This document shows positions 24,335 through 36,520 of a DNA stretch of 64,000 nt, piece by piece. Made by a program: the position numbers and the translations under genes. Location of the stretch: contig CM060900.1 of assembly GCA_030762935.1 (NCBI GenBank), positions 371,559,132-371,623,131 on the forward strand, read 5' to 3'. This stretch comes from Hymenopus coronatus (Eukaryota > Arthropoda > Insecta > Mantodea > Hymenopodidae). The first letter of the stretch is position 1, and the number at the start of each line of letters is the position of its first letter. Under the pieces are notes generated by a model, which was given only the letters and a program-made list of their open reading frames with translations, was not told where the DNA came from and did no database searches.

Positions 24335-24560
24335 ATGCCATCTCAAAACAATTCAAGATCACTTATGATTTACCAGGAAACATTGGCGGCAATTGAGGAA
24401 TTTATTAGTGTCCTGGTATACTACCATGGTGGCTCAGTGGTTAGAGCAACTGGCTAGAGACCAGGAGATTCATGGTTCAAATCCTGGCTATGGCACTGAA
24501 TTTTTACATCTGACTCTACCTAGGCATACATTAATGGAGTTTAAAGTATTTTAGCACATA
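24335..24560 (+). mobile_element. tRNA-derived SINE family D copy 1
   Basis: Contains box A (TGGCTCAGTGG) and box B (GGTTCAAATCC), followed by GGCTATGGCACTGAATTTTT. About 90 bp upstream (from ATCTCAAAACAATTC) is shared with the copy at 28.6 kb, so that flank belongs to the repeat unit. It would be transcribed by RNA polymerase III if active. No poly-A tail seen. Confidence 0.75.
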
Positions 24561-27500
24561 TACCTTTTCTTAGCAAAAGTACATGAAGTTAACACTTAAA
24601 CAAAAACCCAAAACTCAAATTTTCCAGTTAATTTTGAGACAATGTTAATTATTGACAATGTAGAAATGATTCCCTTTAAGTGAATTCAATTGAAACAAAC
24701 CTACAAAATAGACTGATACACTTTTGAAAATAATGACAAATGCTTTCTACACAATGCTTACAGTTTACAATACATTCATCTCAATTCTTTTTTATTTAAT
24801 GCATTCCTATAATTCGTTACTTTTTGATGTATGTGCATTGCTTTAACCCACTTCTGCTCTTACATATAAATCTGAAAGAGCAGGTTCTACTGAACAGTTC
24901 AGAATATTTGTTGCAGGTATATTTCTACATCACAAGTGAAGTTCTGATGGTATAATTCTATTGTGCAGAGGAAATCAAGTCATTTTTCTTTGCAGTTGAT
25001 ATCAGAAGAGGTTTTGTACAGAGCTCTAAGGTATGCTTTATATCAAAATCCAATCGCTTGGTTTTTACTTGCCCCTCTAACCTGAGCAACAATAATTTTC
25101 CTATACTCTATACCTATATTCAATCACATTTGGTTATTCTTTTCTTTATGTGAAACAGTTAACTTTCAGCTGGCTGACTTTGCTGCCATGGTTATCTATG
25201 GACTTATTTTTTATTGTATTACTGTGAAAGCATTCAAGTTCAAGGAAGTTATCACACAAACAATTTCTTCATATAAGGCTATTTTGTACTTTTTGGCTTC
25301 CTTGATGTTTATCCAATCAAATAATAAATACATCAGTATTTCTCTTCCTTATCTCTATTTCACTATACATAGAATCAACTTCCATGAACGAATGGCAACT
25401 CTCCAAGAAAGTGTGTTCACTTGAAAGTAGAGGGAGATGTTGGACCATACATAGCAACAATGCAGATATTTGTACATTTCTGTTTTATCCACTGTATGCA
25501 TCAGAGAACAAAGAAGTTTCATTGACATTTGCAGGCAAATTTTGCAAATAATATGCAATGCAAAATCCAATTTTGCTACTTAACCCATTTCCCATTAACT
25601 TCGATCCTAAAGGAACAATATCCACAGCTGCATCGTACAAGGTCAAATTGCACAGATCAAATTTTTGCAAATAATACAAGAGACTGACATCTGAACATAT
25701 TTGCAGTATACTCTGCAGGTCAAATGTAGCAGATTTAAATTTTGGGTCTGGTTTTGCCCTTTCCTTATCATAAGATTTTTTCAGTCATCAAATCCTCCTT
25801 AATGAGCCTCATAATTCTCATAGATGGAAATAAAAATGAAAGTGGATCCTTTATTAATTTCTTTCTTTCCAATAATTAATTTCAATATTTCATGAAGCTT
25901 ATTAATTATTGAAGTCCATAGCATTTTTTTATATGGATGGAATTAACCAATTTAACTTTTTCTTAATGGTTGCCTTTTCATAAACTGTGCAAGTTACACA
26001 GTGGTCTTTTTAGGCTTGAAGAAAGACAAATTGAAATTATTGTTAAATAACTGTTTATAAATATTGAGGCTGACTGGTGTTAAATTTTCACTCAAGTATT
26101 GTTTTTGTACTGGGAGTGCATTATGGAACATTCAGTTTTGAATCCAAATATTTACATTGATTGATTTCCTTATATAGCTGCTTGGAACAGTAGGAAAGCT
26201 GTTTGTGTGTTTCAGAACATAGTCTTGCAGACTTGGTTTATTTTAAGGAGTATTTCTTCCTCTTTTGTCAGTTTTTAGAAAATTTACATTTTCACTTCTA
26301 CCCCAGAAAAAGCCATAGAAAAAGCCATGATAATTGGTATATTTGAAATGAGTAGTATCTTGCAAAATAATTTTTGGCAGACCCTGATATTCCCTTTATT
26401 GATATTATTCTAGAATTTGTTTGCTGCTTTATTGTGTCTTTGCATGATTTGGGCTCTTAGGCTTTTCAGTAACCACACAATTTAATATAAAATCTTTTTA
26501 TCTCCAAGATAATACTCAAAATCGTTTGCAATATTCACTTTGACATTCTTCTAAAATTTTATTAGAATATCTGCAAATGCATTTTATGCAATCAATTTTG
26601 AGAACCTTCGGTGAATGCAGGTTATGGTGGACTTATATGTATATTCTTCCACTCTTCTTTGTTTCTGTACATTCCTTGCTCAAGAAGATTGTTCGAGTTT
26701 GTTCCATTTGCTGCATTTACATGGTAGCTCATCATGGGAGTCAAAGAAAGGAGATGCAGAATGGTCCACATCTATTTCTGCCATGTTTCTTCATCACCCT
26801 TGAGTACATGTTTAAATGGATGTGCAATGGAGAATAATGATTAATAACAGTTATTATCAATTGAAGACAAAAATGAGTGACTTAATACCTTATAGCATGC
26901 CACAATTTTAGTGCCACCAGTACTCTTGTGAAAATCATTAAGTTATTACTAAATGTGATTTAAAGATTGAAATAAGTAAAATAGGATATGAGTTGACAGG
27001 TGATACATTAAGGGACTCTTGTATTCTACCAGAATATTTCTGTTTTACCTTGCATTTAGTAGATATAAAAATTACTCAGTATCTCAGCAATTGTAACAGA
27101 TGCAATTAAATGGACTTCACCAGATGAAAGAGGAGAAATTTTACATAAAAATCCATAGAAGTCTGAAAGCAATAAAAATCTAGCCTAATATGTTTCACTT
27201 GTAAACTGACAAAACAGTCTATTCAGTGGCAGCTGCTTTGTAAGCGCACAAGAGCATGTGAACACTTAACTTTTGACACCTTGTGGATTTATTGCATATT
27301 TATCTTTGAATGCTATTAAACATAATGTATGTGCATCAATTTAAAGTCCACAGCATTTAAATTTATCACACTAGTCCTCTAAATTGGATGAAATGCTGCA
27401 TCAACGTCAATAACACATCTAGACTTGTGCTTATTTTAAGGAACTTTTGCAGATGTGCAACTGGTGTGACATAATTGCCTTAGGGTCAAATACATGTGCA

Positions 27501-28315
27501 TTGTGTACACTTCAAATCATGCATGGATCTTTTCCCATGCTCTATCAATACAATTTTACATTAATGGCACCACATGATAGGTCATTGCAGTAGGAATCAA
27601 GGTCACTAGATGGTACCAATGTTAATGCTTCTTAGCAATGTGCTTCTTAATACAATGGCTGTAATAGTGTGTTAATTCTGCCATCTTGCTACCTTGGCAG
27701 AAGTAGGTAAGGTACCTGAGCTAGGCATCTCATATTTCAGACCATCCATATTCTCAAATGCAACTTAATTTACAAATTACTACGTTCTTATCTTAGATAC
27801 TGTATTTAATGATGTAAGCTATAAATATCCATACAACTATCCTTTCCTTCATAAGACAACTTATGCATCTGTACCAACATCTCTGTTATCGTTGGGATTG
27901 GTTGCAGTTGTATCAATTTGTTCATAATCATAATTATGGAGCAGGTACCATTTCACATTTCTAGGGCTATCTGACTTTTATTAACACCCAAAATGTGCTA
28001 CGAGTTGCTACGAGTCTACTGTCTGCATATCCAATTGTGCATGTCTATAACATTATTGTAGAAGTATTCACTGTATTTTTCACCATCACTGCTGTGCATT
28101 TACTTCCTGAAAAGTGCTGTTTTACAATTACAGCTTAAATGAGGAGGATCTCAAATTATTGTTTCTTCATTAAACAGAAATAGAGAGTTAAAGGTGTATA
28201 GGAGAAAATTATACTACCACTGTAAGCTCCTATTTTAGTAGAAAAAAAGAGTTTTCTGCAATTAACTGCTTCTCCTACACTAGCTGTGTGTAGGACACTA
28301 GTTGAAATGATCGAG
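24561..28315. other. Intronic sequence, nothing recognised
   Basis: 3.7 kb of AT-rich sequence. Open frames at about 25.2-25.7 and 26.6-26.8 kb show no recognisable domain. No exon consistent with the host gene's phases was found. Confidence 0.45.
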
Positions 28316-28458
28316 TCAGACTGAAAAATTAATGCCATTGCCGGGTTCTGGACCATAGATCTCCTGGTCTCCATCCCGTTCCTCTAGCCACTGAGCTACC
28401 ATGGCAACATGCTGATACAATGCTAAATTCCCCAACTGACTCACATTTTTCAGTCTAA
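28316..28458 (-). mobile_element. SINE family D copy 2
   Basis: Reverse complement shows GGTAGCTCAGTGGCTAGAGG (box A region), GACCAGGAGATCTATGG, and a degenerate box B leading to GGCAATGGCATTAATTTTTC. Same layout as 24335-24560. Confidence 0.75.
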
Positions 28459-28569
28459 CTCTTCCTTTCCAACCCTGTCCTACACATGTCTATGTGGAAG
28501 AAACAATTTACAATTACTGACCTAATAGATGGTTAAACTATGAAATGCACAATTTAAAGTACTTGCAAC

Positions 28570-28800
28570 ATTGTGAGTCCCCATTGGGGTGTCATCTCAA
28601 AGTTATTCGAGATCTTGTGGTTTACTGGGGAAAATGCAAGTCAGTTAGGGAATTTAATGTCATGTCGGTATGTTGGCATGGTACCCCTGTGGTTAGAACA
28701 AATGGACAGAGACCATCAGATCTGTAGTTCAAATCTTGGCTATGGCATTGAATTTTTCAATGTGATCCTACCTTTTAAAGTTTTGTGCAGTTTCCCTTGT
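28570..28800 (+). mobile_element. SINE family D copy 3
   Basis: Upstream shared unit (GTCATCTCAAAGTTATTCGA, then AAGTCAGTTAGGGAATTTAA), then a degenerate box A, AGTTCAAATCTTGGCTATGG (box B), and GCATTGAATTTTTCAATGTG. It lies about 110 bp from the inverted copy 2. Confidence 0.75.
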
Positions 28801-30458
28801 ATTATAATCCGAATATGTTTTTTTCTTTAAGAAAAAGATACAACAAATAATCTACATTTGTTAGTAATTTACTTTCTTCCTTTAGCAGCTTCTAATACTT
28901 TGTACAAATTTTAATTTATGCTGAAGTTACAACATTGCAACAATGGCTGGGTAACTGACTACACTGACCTCACATGGCTGTGATTTCTCTTTTCCTTATT
29001 TCTTTGGCATAAATATTATTAATAAAATGGTACATAGTTTTTATTTCCTTTTACTGAATGTTTAAACAAATATCAGATGATTTAGTCAAATTTTCTTCTT
29101 TATGCCCACATAACTTTATCACAGCTACTGCCAAAATTAGAAATGTTGCTACTATTTTTAAAAGTGTTTCAAATAGTAACAAATATTTTGTACATATAAG
29201 CAAGTTTTTGTAGTGTTATGTGAATGCATATGGCAATTCTTTTTTAAAGTGAATTCATAATATTTCTTATATTGAAAGGAGATGGTTAAGTAACAAGGAA
29301 ATACTTATAATAAATTGGAACACACTGACAACTTATATGCTCAAAGCTAAGTGTTTCCTTATTTCTGAAGCGCATATGCCAACATGGTTCAGCGGTTTTA
29401 TAGCCACTCAGATATGCAAAAAATATGTTAATGAGCATGCAGTGATCACATAGCCAGCCACAATTTCTATATTTTTGTTTTGTTTACAGTAGCTTTCCTG
29501 AGTATGTGATAAAAGACTGAGAGTTTCAAATACTACATTTATTAACTAGATACCTTACTCAAGTTTACAATAAAGTAGATAGTAAATTAAGTTAAGAGTT
29601 TATAGTATTGGTAATACAGAATATTATTTATGTTGAAAATATGCAAAAGGAAAACATTTCAGTGAGAAGAAAAGAAGCAAACAGAAATAGTTGGTGCTGA
29701 GTCACAGACACCATAGAATGTAGACAACTGGATGCTGTGTGATGTACTAACCTTAATGATATTAACTCGTCAACTGTTTTAAAATTGAAACCTGACTTTC
29801 TAGCACAAAGTGTTAATAGCTAAAAGTATTTACAATATTCTGTGCATAATTATGCAGGCATGGAAGCAAACCACAAATACAATTACTATACCTCTAGCAA
29901 TAGACAATTAAAATGGCCAGTGACTTAAAACCTTTGCCTTAAACAGTGGGATTTATGCATGAAATCTGAGAGCCTTTGTTCAAGATTCTCATAACTCAGC
30001 ATATACTTGCAAATTAATGGTGAAGAAGTGTGATTTGTTAAGTGATCTCTTGCAGTTATAGTGATTAGGCAAAAATCCAAGTTGATGGAGAAAAGAATTG
30101 CAGAGGTGTATGCCTTTTTATTGCAGAAGTATTTCTACATTTTATTTTTAGATTTTGTGAAATGACTCTAAATAAATGCAGTTGAATCTGGCTTTATCCA
30201 TACCCAAGGATTTTGGACAGTATAAATGGGAAAACTTTATATGGATAGTGCCATAGCACTGACATCTTTTTAGGTAACCTGTCTCATGTAAAAAATTTAT
30301 AACATTGGTTTGTTAAGGTTATATTGTTTAACAATGCATTAGATTATTTGCAACATTGGCTTTGGTAATAAGATACATTTTATTTTAACATCACTGCATG
30401 TTTCATGATGGTTCTGCAAATCATGCAAATCTGCTTATTATTGCACAGTAAAATTTCA
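28801..30458. other. Intronic sequence, nothing recognised
   Basis: AT-rich; no coding or repeat structure noticed apart from a weak box-A-like string near 29390. Confidence 0.45.
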
Positions 30459-31150
30459 TCATGAAACTCCATATTATGCTCTGCAAAATCACTATCATTA
30501 ACTCATTGTAAGCATTGGTGCAAGATGGCATCAGCTCCTCAGAAGAGGTGAGTAACTATTTCCTTATTCGTCTGAAAGAGTAAGGTCTGTGAATTGAAAA
30601 TTGCTGCATAGGGATTTTCTTGAAGTAAGCAACAACCATGTACTCAAGACTTTTTGATTTTTCAATAATTACATGTTGTATAAGAACACATTTTAATAAT
30701 AGTTGCTTCATGAATTATAACTTGGAAACACACACTGAACTCTGGGCAGAATAACCAAGATATGCACCAACAGGAGTTGGATAAAGAGCATCATGAAACT
30801 CCATAATATGCTCTGCAAAATCACTATCATTAACTCATTGTAAGTAGTTGGTGCAAGATGGCATCAGCTCCTTATTTCACATACTCAGAAGTTGAAGCTT
30901 CCTTATGTGAGTAACTATTTCCTTATTCGTCTGAAAGAGTAAGGTCTGTGAATTGAAAATTGCTGCATAGGGACTTTCTTGAAGTAAGCGATGATTATGT
31001 ACTCGAGCCTTATTGATTTTGCAAAAATTATATGCTGCATAAGAACACATTTTAACAATAAATGTTTCATGAATTTGAACTTGAAAACATACACTGAACG
31101 TAACGCAGAATAACCAAGACATGCGCCAACAAGAGTTGGATAAAGAGCAT
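30459..31150. repeat. Tandem duplication of a 332-360 bp unit
   Basis: Copy 1 at 30459-30790 and copy 2 at 30791-31150 are directly adjacent and highly similar, for example GCAAAATCACTATCATTAAC and AGTTGGATAAAGAGCAT in both. Copy 2 has about 28 extra bases after GGCATCAGCTCC. No family is recognised. A 93-codon open minus frame across copy 2 has no known motif. Confidence 0.92.
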
Positions 31151-31299
31151 GCCTGCAAAAATGTGACATGAGCATGTACTGAACAGTCATTTTCTAGTCT
31201 TCAAAACACTGTTTAAGTTTAATAAGAACCATAATAGTAGCTTTAGAGCCAACCAAATCAACAAAGTTCATCAGCTTCTGTAAAAAATTTATGCATTAC

Positions 31300-31490
31300 C
31301 TTTTTTTCGTGGAAATAAAAGGGTCTAGGCACATCATGTATTGGAAAAAGGTGTTTTAGTCTTGCTTCTCTCTCCAAAGTCATATTATGATGTGATGAAA
31401 TGGTAATTAAATCCACACGGCGCCCTTCTAATGAATAGCACACACATTCACGATGGAAGTAGATTTCATCTGCAGAATGACAACTTTCAC
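31300..31490 (-). CDS. AGBL5: CCP5/AGBL5 exon between N-domain and catalytic core
   Basis: A 191-bp exon with acceptor TTTTCACAG and donor GTAATG. It completes a Gly codon begun in the previous exon and ends on a full codon (phase 1 in, 0 out). It encodes [40 protein letters not shown] and [16 protein letters not shown], matching the segment of CCP5 that runs from the end of the N-terminal domain into the first strands of the carboxypeptidase fold. The next exon starts with [12 protein letters not shown], giving the family-typical order without a gap. The donor has a non-consensus +4 to +6 (ATG), so it may be weak. Confidence 0.95.
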
Positions 31491-32189
31491 CTGTGAAAAT
31501 TAATTTTATTTCACCTTATTGAAAAAAAAATTTAAATGAAGTGATTAAGGTATACATACATAAATATCACAAGACATTAATATGTAATTAAATATTTTTA
31601 AAACTTTTTTTCTGGTTTTACAGTGTCCATAAATAGCTATTGGTATAAGAAAAAATTTGCTTAATCCTTCATTCCCTCATGACCATCTATTTTACCATCT
31701 GAAATAACCATTACAAAAAGACAAATAAAAATCTTCTACTAAACTTTCCTAGAGAAAGAAAAACTGCTTAAAAAATTCTAGAATGTAGGTTACATTTTGT
31801 GATTTATGCAAGCTGGTTGGGGATGTAAAGTTCTATATGTAGCTACATCAAAAAATACCTTCACTGATTCTAAAGCAGAAGAGTAAATTAAAACTATAGT
31901 TATTCCATTTTTGTTCCATATTTGCTTAGTTCACTATTTAATATAATACCAAACAGAAACATACACAGAACAATACATACAACATATCAAAAGGCTGTAT
32001 CACACATATCATACATTTTTCAGATGGAAAAAACAATTTGGTGGGATTCATTTTATTAAGCAGAATGCATAGTAATTTTATTTGTTTAATAACAATTACA
32101 CAGTTACAAAATATTAATATTCTTGATTAATCAAATTTAATTGAATTCTAATATGCCAATCAGAAATCAAGGTAATGGTGTTCTGACTG
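31491..32189. other. Intronic sequence, nothing recognised
   Basis: AT-rich start of a 14.4-kb intron (31491-45933). No feature noticed before the SINE at 32190. Confidence 0.5.
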
Positions 32190-32456
32190 CCTCTGTGGTC
32201 GAGTGGTCAGCGAGCTGACTTCTCATCCGGAGGTCCCGGGTTCGATTCCCGGCTGGGGCGGGGAATTTTTCTTTAACCGGAATTATTCCCTATCCCCCAT
32301 AGAGTCGGGAAGTATGAATGTGAGAGTGAATGTGCATGTGTTTAGTAATATAAAGTTTAACCTAATGTTCTGAACCTACAGTTTCACAAGTGAAAGCCCC
32401 CGATATGACCATTGATGTTAAAGGGGGCTATACAAATAAAGCAATAAAAAAAAAAA
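32190..32456 (+). mobile_element. tRNA-derived SINE family B, complete-looking
   Basis: The head resembles a whole tRNA: box A TGGTCGAGTGG and box B GGGTTCGATTCCC, with flanking halves (GCCTCTG and CTGGGGC) that can pair imperfectly. A body of about 180 bp follows (TAACCGGAATTATTCCC through GGGGGCTATACAAATAAAGC), ending in an A-rich tail. The anticodon stem is not formable, so this is a SINE and not a working tRNA gene. It is little decayed. Confidence 0.85.
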
Positions 32457-33249
32457 GTTATACCTCTAGTTATACCTCTAGTTATGCTAGTTATACCTCA
32501 AAAAATGTTTCTCAGGAGGCTTAAACAAAAACAAAAAATAAAATAATGCAAAAAAAAAAAAAAATCTGTGTTACATTCACATTTCTCTCTCTAACCAACT
32601 ATTTTTATGAAAGTTTGCTCTTCTATCTACTTTATGCTTATCAAGATAAGCGTTAGCAGAAATAGTTTTATTATCCATTTCCTATTGGGTATAAAAGGAA
32701 TAGGGGAATACACTAAAATAAAATGATCATCAAATCTTTGAATAGCTGGTCACCAGGTGATAAAACTTACATTCTCTCTGCATGCTGTGGAGTAAAAGAA
32801 AAGAAAAATGAATGACCACTTCCAATTTGAGAAAATAATGACTAATGAAAAATTAAACCCAATAACTAGGAATACCTCAGAAACAGTTAACTTTACAAAA
32901 AACAATGTATTTGACATACGTTACGTGCTTTAATAATTTTTTTTTTTTTTGTGCAGCAAGATTTCCTCTATCACTTATGGGTTATCAGTACGCAAAAGTC
33001 ATCCAGAATGAAGAGGCTTCAGAATCTATTCTCAGTACATTCAAGATATACACATTATCATTTATCGTAAAACTATTTTAGACATATGTTGTTTTAATCA
33101 AAATCCTTGAGTCATTTTTGAGAAAGTCAAAACTTTCAAAAAATATTTTATGTAAAGGGAGTTAGGATGGGGGGGGATTGCTTTGTAACCCCTTGTATTA
33201 CATCCTTGGTATTTTTCTTTCCTGTGCAGCTCTAGCGAGAGAAATGTGA
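32457..33249. other. Intronic sequence with short repeats
   Basis: Begins with three tandem-like copies of TTATACCTCTAG-type sequence after the SINE tail, then A- and T-runs. Nothing else recognised. Confidence 0.45.
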
Positions 33250-34107
33250 ACTATGCAGCAAAGAAGGAATGCATGCTACTGTCATCTACGTGTGAAGAGC
33301 AGAGAGGTATGGTTTGATATTTGTGAGCCAATGGCCACAAACCAAGTGAAATTCACCAAGACATGTGTGGTGTGTACGGGGATGATTGTGTGGACCAAAG
33401 GAATGTCTCCAGGTGGTGTGCATTCTTCCAAGAGGGCTGTGTAAATCTTAGTGATTAGCCATGCTCTGGGAGGCTGGTAACAGCTGCAATTCAAAGTGAA
33501 TCAATCTGCTAGGAAAATGCTTGTGACAGTGTTTTGGGATATGGATGGTGTTTTATTGGTGGACTTTGCTGAACATGGGACCACTATGAATGATGCAGTC
33601 TACAATAAAACTTTGGCGAACTTGCATCATGCCCTTCGACAAATGCCACAACATTAATGCTGACGATGTCAAACATCATGACAATGTTTGCCCCCATGTT
33701 GCTGTTGCTGTTAGTCAGAAAATCCCAAAATTTGGTTGGGAGGTGCTCCAGCATCCACATACAGTCCGGACCTTGCACCATCATACTTTCATCTGGGCCC
33801 ATGAAGAAATTTCTGCTTCGTCAACGCTTTGTGACAGATGCAGAAGTGAAATCAGCAGTCCAAGGATGGCTATACTCCAGGGAAACAGACTTCTGCAAAC
33901 AGGGCATATTGAAACTGGTATCACAATGGGACAAATGTGTTGAGAAAGTTGGTGATGTCGAAAAGTAGGTAAAAGGTGTGGTGTAGGTGTGGGTGCATGT
34001 GGATGCATGTGGGTGTGCGCATGTGCGACGTGCATGCATGTGTTGTTTTTTTTTTTAACTTTGTTGTAAAAGCATTATTGTGCATTATTTTCAATCAGCC
34101 CTTGTAA
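33250..34107 (+). pseudogene. mariner transposase remnant with internal deletion
   Basis: The helix-turn-helix half is readable as VYGDDCVDQRNVSRW, CAFFQEGCVNLSD and CSGRLVTAAIQSE (33370-33500). The frame then jumps to ARKMLVTVFWDMDGVLLVDF and EHGTTMNDAVYNKTL (33515-33620), so the stretch with the first catalytic Asp is missing. HHDNVCPHVAVAVSQ keeps the second Asp. YSPDLAPSYFHL has Tyr where the third Asp (SDFH) belongs. It ends ILKLVSQWDKCVEKVGD. A possible right terminal repeat lies near 34107; the left end was not found. A different mariner lineage from the one at 4.6 kb. Confidence 0.85.
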
Positions 34108-35463
34108 AAATTCTTTTTCTTTTCTGGATTAAGAGGTTCTCAAAATATTTATTTCTGATGAAATTGGAGTATCAAATGTTTTGGTGGAATGCAATAACTT
34201 CTCTACCTGCTTTGTACTTCTGTACATGGTAAAGAAAATAATACATATATAATTATGTTATCAGACAGTTGTTTCCATTTTGTGATTAATTACATAGTTA
34301 TTAATCAACCTTATATTTTTTATTTTACAGTTAGAATGCCAAACTGAAATTAAGAGCACTGCTTTGCATTATACTAGCAAGTAACTAATAAGAAAGTGAA
34401 ATTATTCTTCAGTAAATAAATCAGCAGAATATTTAATAACTCAGGTATCCTTTTATTAAGTTTTCCAGCAGTTTTTGTGCATTTTATTCAATAAAACTTC
34501 ATCTTCATCACTCTCAGGCAGAACATCAAGTATTGCATTATTATCAGCTATTTGCTTATATTTTCAGTGGTATCTAGATGGAATTGTATGTTTCTCAAAC
34601 AGCTGTATGTCTTCGCCTCCATGTTAGCCAGATTAACACTTTGGAGCCCAAGCCCGAGTATAGCTCAGGCCATCAAAATGTTCATGAAACCCATGCCGGA
34701 GCATAGCTGGAGCAGGTATTTCTAACGATTTTAATTCAATTCCACGACCTTAACTCGGTCTTGGGCTATGCAGCAAAGAACATACATCAGTTATTGTTTA
34801 GTTGTCTGATTTGTGCTGCCTTCTGTCCTTGTTTTAGTCAACTATTAGGAATTTTAAGAGATCTAGTGATATTGGTTGCTCTCGGGTAGTCGCGCCATTT
34901 TCCTTGAAGGTGGTGATCTGTTTGTTACGTTTGTGGTCTGAAATGTTAAAATCCTGCATTTTCCTCGATTTCTGTGAACTGAAGCTGAATTTCAGGATAC
35001 AAATGAAGCTGTGGAATATTCTGATTCTGAGGGAGGTTTTTCGAACTTTGAATAAATGGAGTGTGAGCAGCTTTATGCAGTTTTTTTCACACTCATATTT
35101 GATACTTGTAAATTTAAAATACAATATTAATACATAAGTTATGACTATTTTCTTGTTGAGAAATCCTTGAATGCCATACTTTTAAATTGTCCCAATACTT
35201 TTCGGCAGATTTAATTGATGTACTGTAAATAATATCTCAAAGTAGGCATAAAAACCCTGGGTTTCTTGGCACTTCAACTATCGAAACGCCCGGGCTTAAA
35301 TACCAATGTGTTGGTATTTAATCATTACATCATATCATATATTTTATCATTAATGTATGATACCTATAACATTATGCCTGTTAGGAGCATCTGTGATTCC
35401 TATAACATTCTGCCTGTTAGAAGCATCTGTGATGTTGAATTAATTAATGTGGAAAGTATTAAC
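34108..35463. other. Intronic sequence with a short inverted repeat and a two-unit tandem repeat
   Basis: Contains an imperfect inverted pair (GAGCCCAAGCCCGAGT at 34644-34659 against ACTCGGTCTTGGGCTAT at 34752-34768) next to TTAA, and two tandem copies of a unit of about 36 bp (35362-35434, CCTATAACATT(A/C)TGCCTGTT). No gene seen. Confidence 0.5.
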
Positions 35464-36330
35464 ACACACTTCACTTACTTTTATTGTGCATGACAATTGT
35501 TTCGTGGACTGTTGCCTGCATCCTCAGCTGATGAACCACTACTGCTTGGGTTTGGATTCCAAGTTGTAGGAGTGTTGGTTGTGGTGACATCCGTTGGGCA
35601 GGCGATGAGATTGGTTAAGCAATCCTTAGGGGGGTACTCCATGTTCATCAATGTGTGGTGGTATTTACGGATGTAGATTTTCTCCCATGCCAATAATTGA
35701 AACGGATTCGAAAGTTCTTTCAAGAATTTAATGTTAGGGCTGATTTCGTGGTGTGCTTCCCAAAAGTGATGTGCCACTGAAGACTTTTCCATCTGTTTTG
35801 ACTTGATGTGTCTTCTGTGTTCTTTGTTGCATGTTTCAAGATTTCTTATTGTCTTCCCAATGTATTTCATGTTACAGTCCTGACATTCAATTGCATATTT
35901 TTTCTCCACGGGTATTTTGTCCTTTAGAGAGGAACCCAGGAGGTTTTTTACTCTGTATTTATTTATCAGTGCTAGTTTGATGTTGAATTTCTTGAATATA
36001 TTTTTGAACTTGTGGAGTTGTGGGTTGTATGTGATTTTGTGAAATTTGGGAGGTTTTTCTTTACGAGTTAAAGTGGTAATTTCTTTTATGTGTTTCTGTC
36101 TTTTGTATTTATTGATCTTTCTAATGATGATGGAGGTATTGAAACCATTGTCTACTGCTGTACTCAGAATGTGGTTATATTCTTTTTTATATTCAGTGGG
36201 ATTGAGTGGAACATTAACTAGTCAGAAAGCCAGATTACTGAACACTGCAAATTGGCGTGGAATGGGGTTGAAGCGTTTTCTTTTTATGTAGTTGGTGTGT
36301 GTAGTTTTCCTCTGTATTCCAAATTATATT
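35464..36330 (-). mobile_element. Penelope-like element B: linker plus GIY-YIG endonuclease
   Basis: The open minus frame from about 36327 to 35481 has a single stop (TGA at 36222-36224). In order: FGIQRKTTHTNYIKRKRF (end of RT), NVPLNPTEYKKEYNHILS, the linker KFHKITYNPQLHKFKNIF, then the GIY-YIG nuclease YAIECQDCNMKYIGKTIRNL, SVAHHFWEAHHEIS, FQLLAWEKIYIRKYH and YPPKDCLTNLIACP. The nuclease would nick target DNA for priming. The non-coding end (35464-35530) matches 63.04-63.11 kb. RT catalytic parts are absent on this strand. It is the best preserved PLE coding segment here. Confidence 0.88.
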
Positions 36331-36520
36331 CTTATATCATCCCAGTAAAACTAGCACTAGACGCCTTAAAAATCCTCAACCTACAGAAACCTAAAATAAA
36401 ATTTACTATAGAAAGAGAAAATGAAGACTGCATCCCATTTCTAAATCTAAATATATTTAAAAAGAATAACAAAATAGAATTTGTAATGCACAGGTAAACC
36501 ACACACACAATTGACCACAC
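36331..36520 (+). mobile_element. Penelope-like element C: RT fragment, opposite orientation
   Basis: The plus strand encodes PKIKFTIERENEDCIPFLNL, then NIFKKNNKIEFVMHR and, after one stop, TTHTIDHTHD. This is the conserved stretch after the catalytic box of PLE reverse transcriptase. It ends at the same TTHT motif with which the minus-strand copy at 36330 begins, so the two pieces meet with a short overlap in motif content. Confidence 0.75.

Noticed and set aside
29385..29420. SINE head (box-A-like string)
   Set aside because: Only one weak box-like string, no box B at proper distance and no shared body with other SINEs here.
30877..31158. 93-codon minus frame as coding exon
   Set aside because: It spans the second unit of a tandem duplication; the first unit does not preserve the frame and no motif is seen.
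32190..32262. Functional tRNA gene
   Set aside because: Boxes A and B are good, but the anticodon stem cannot form and the sequence runs on into a body with an A-rich tail, as in SINEs.
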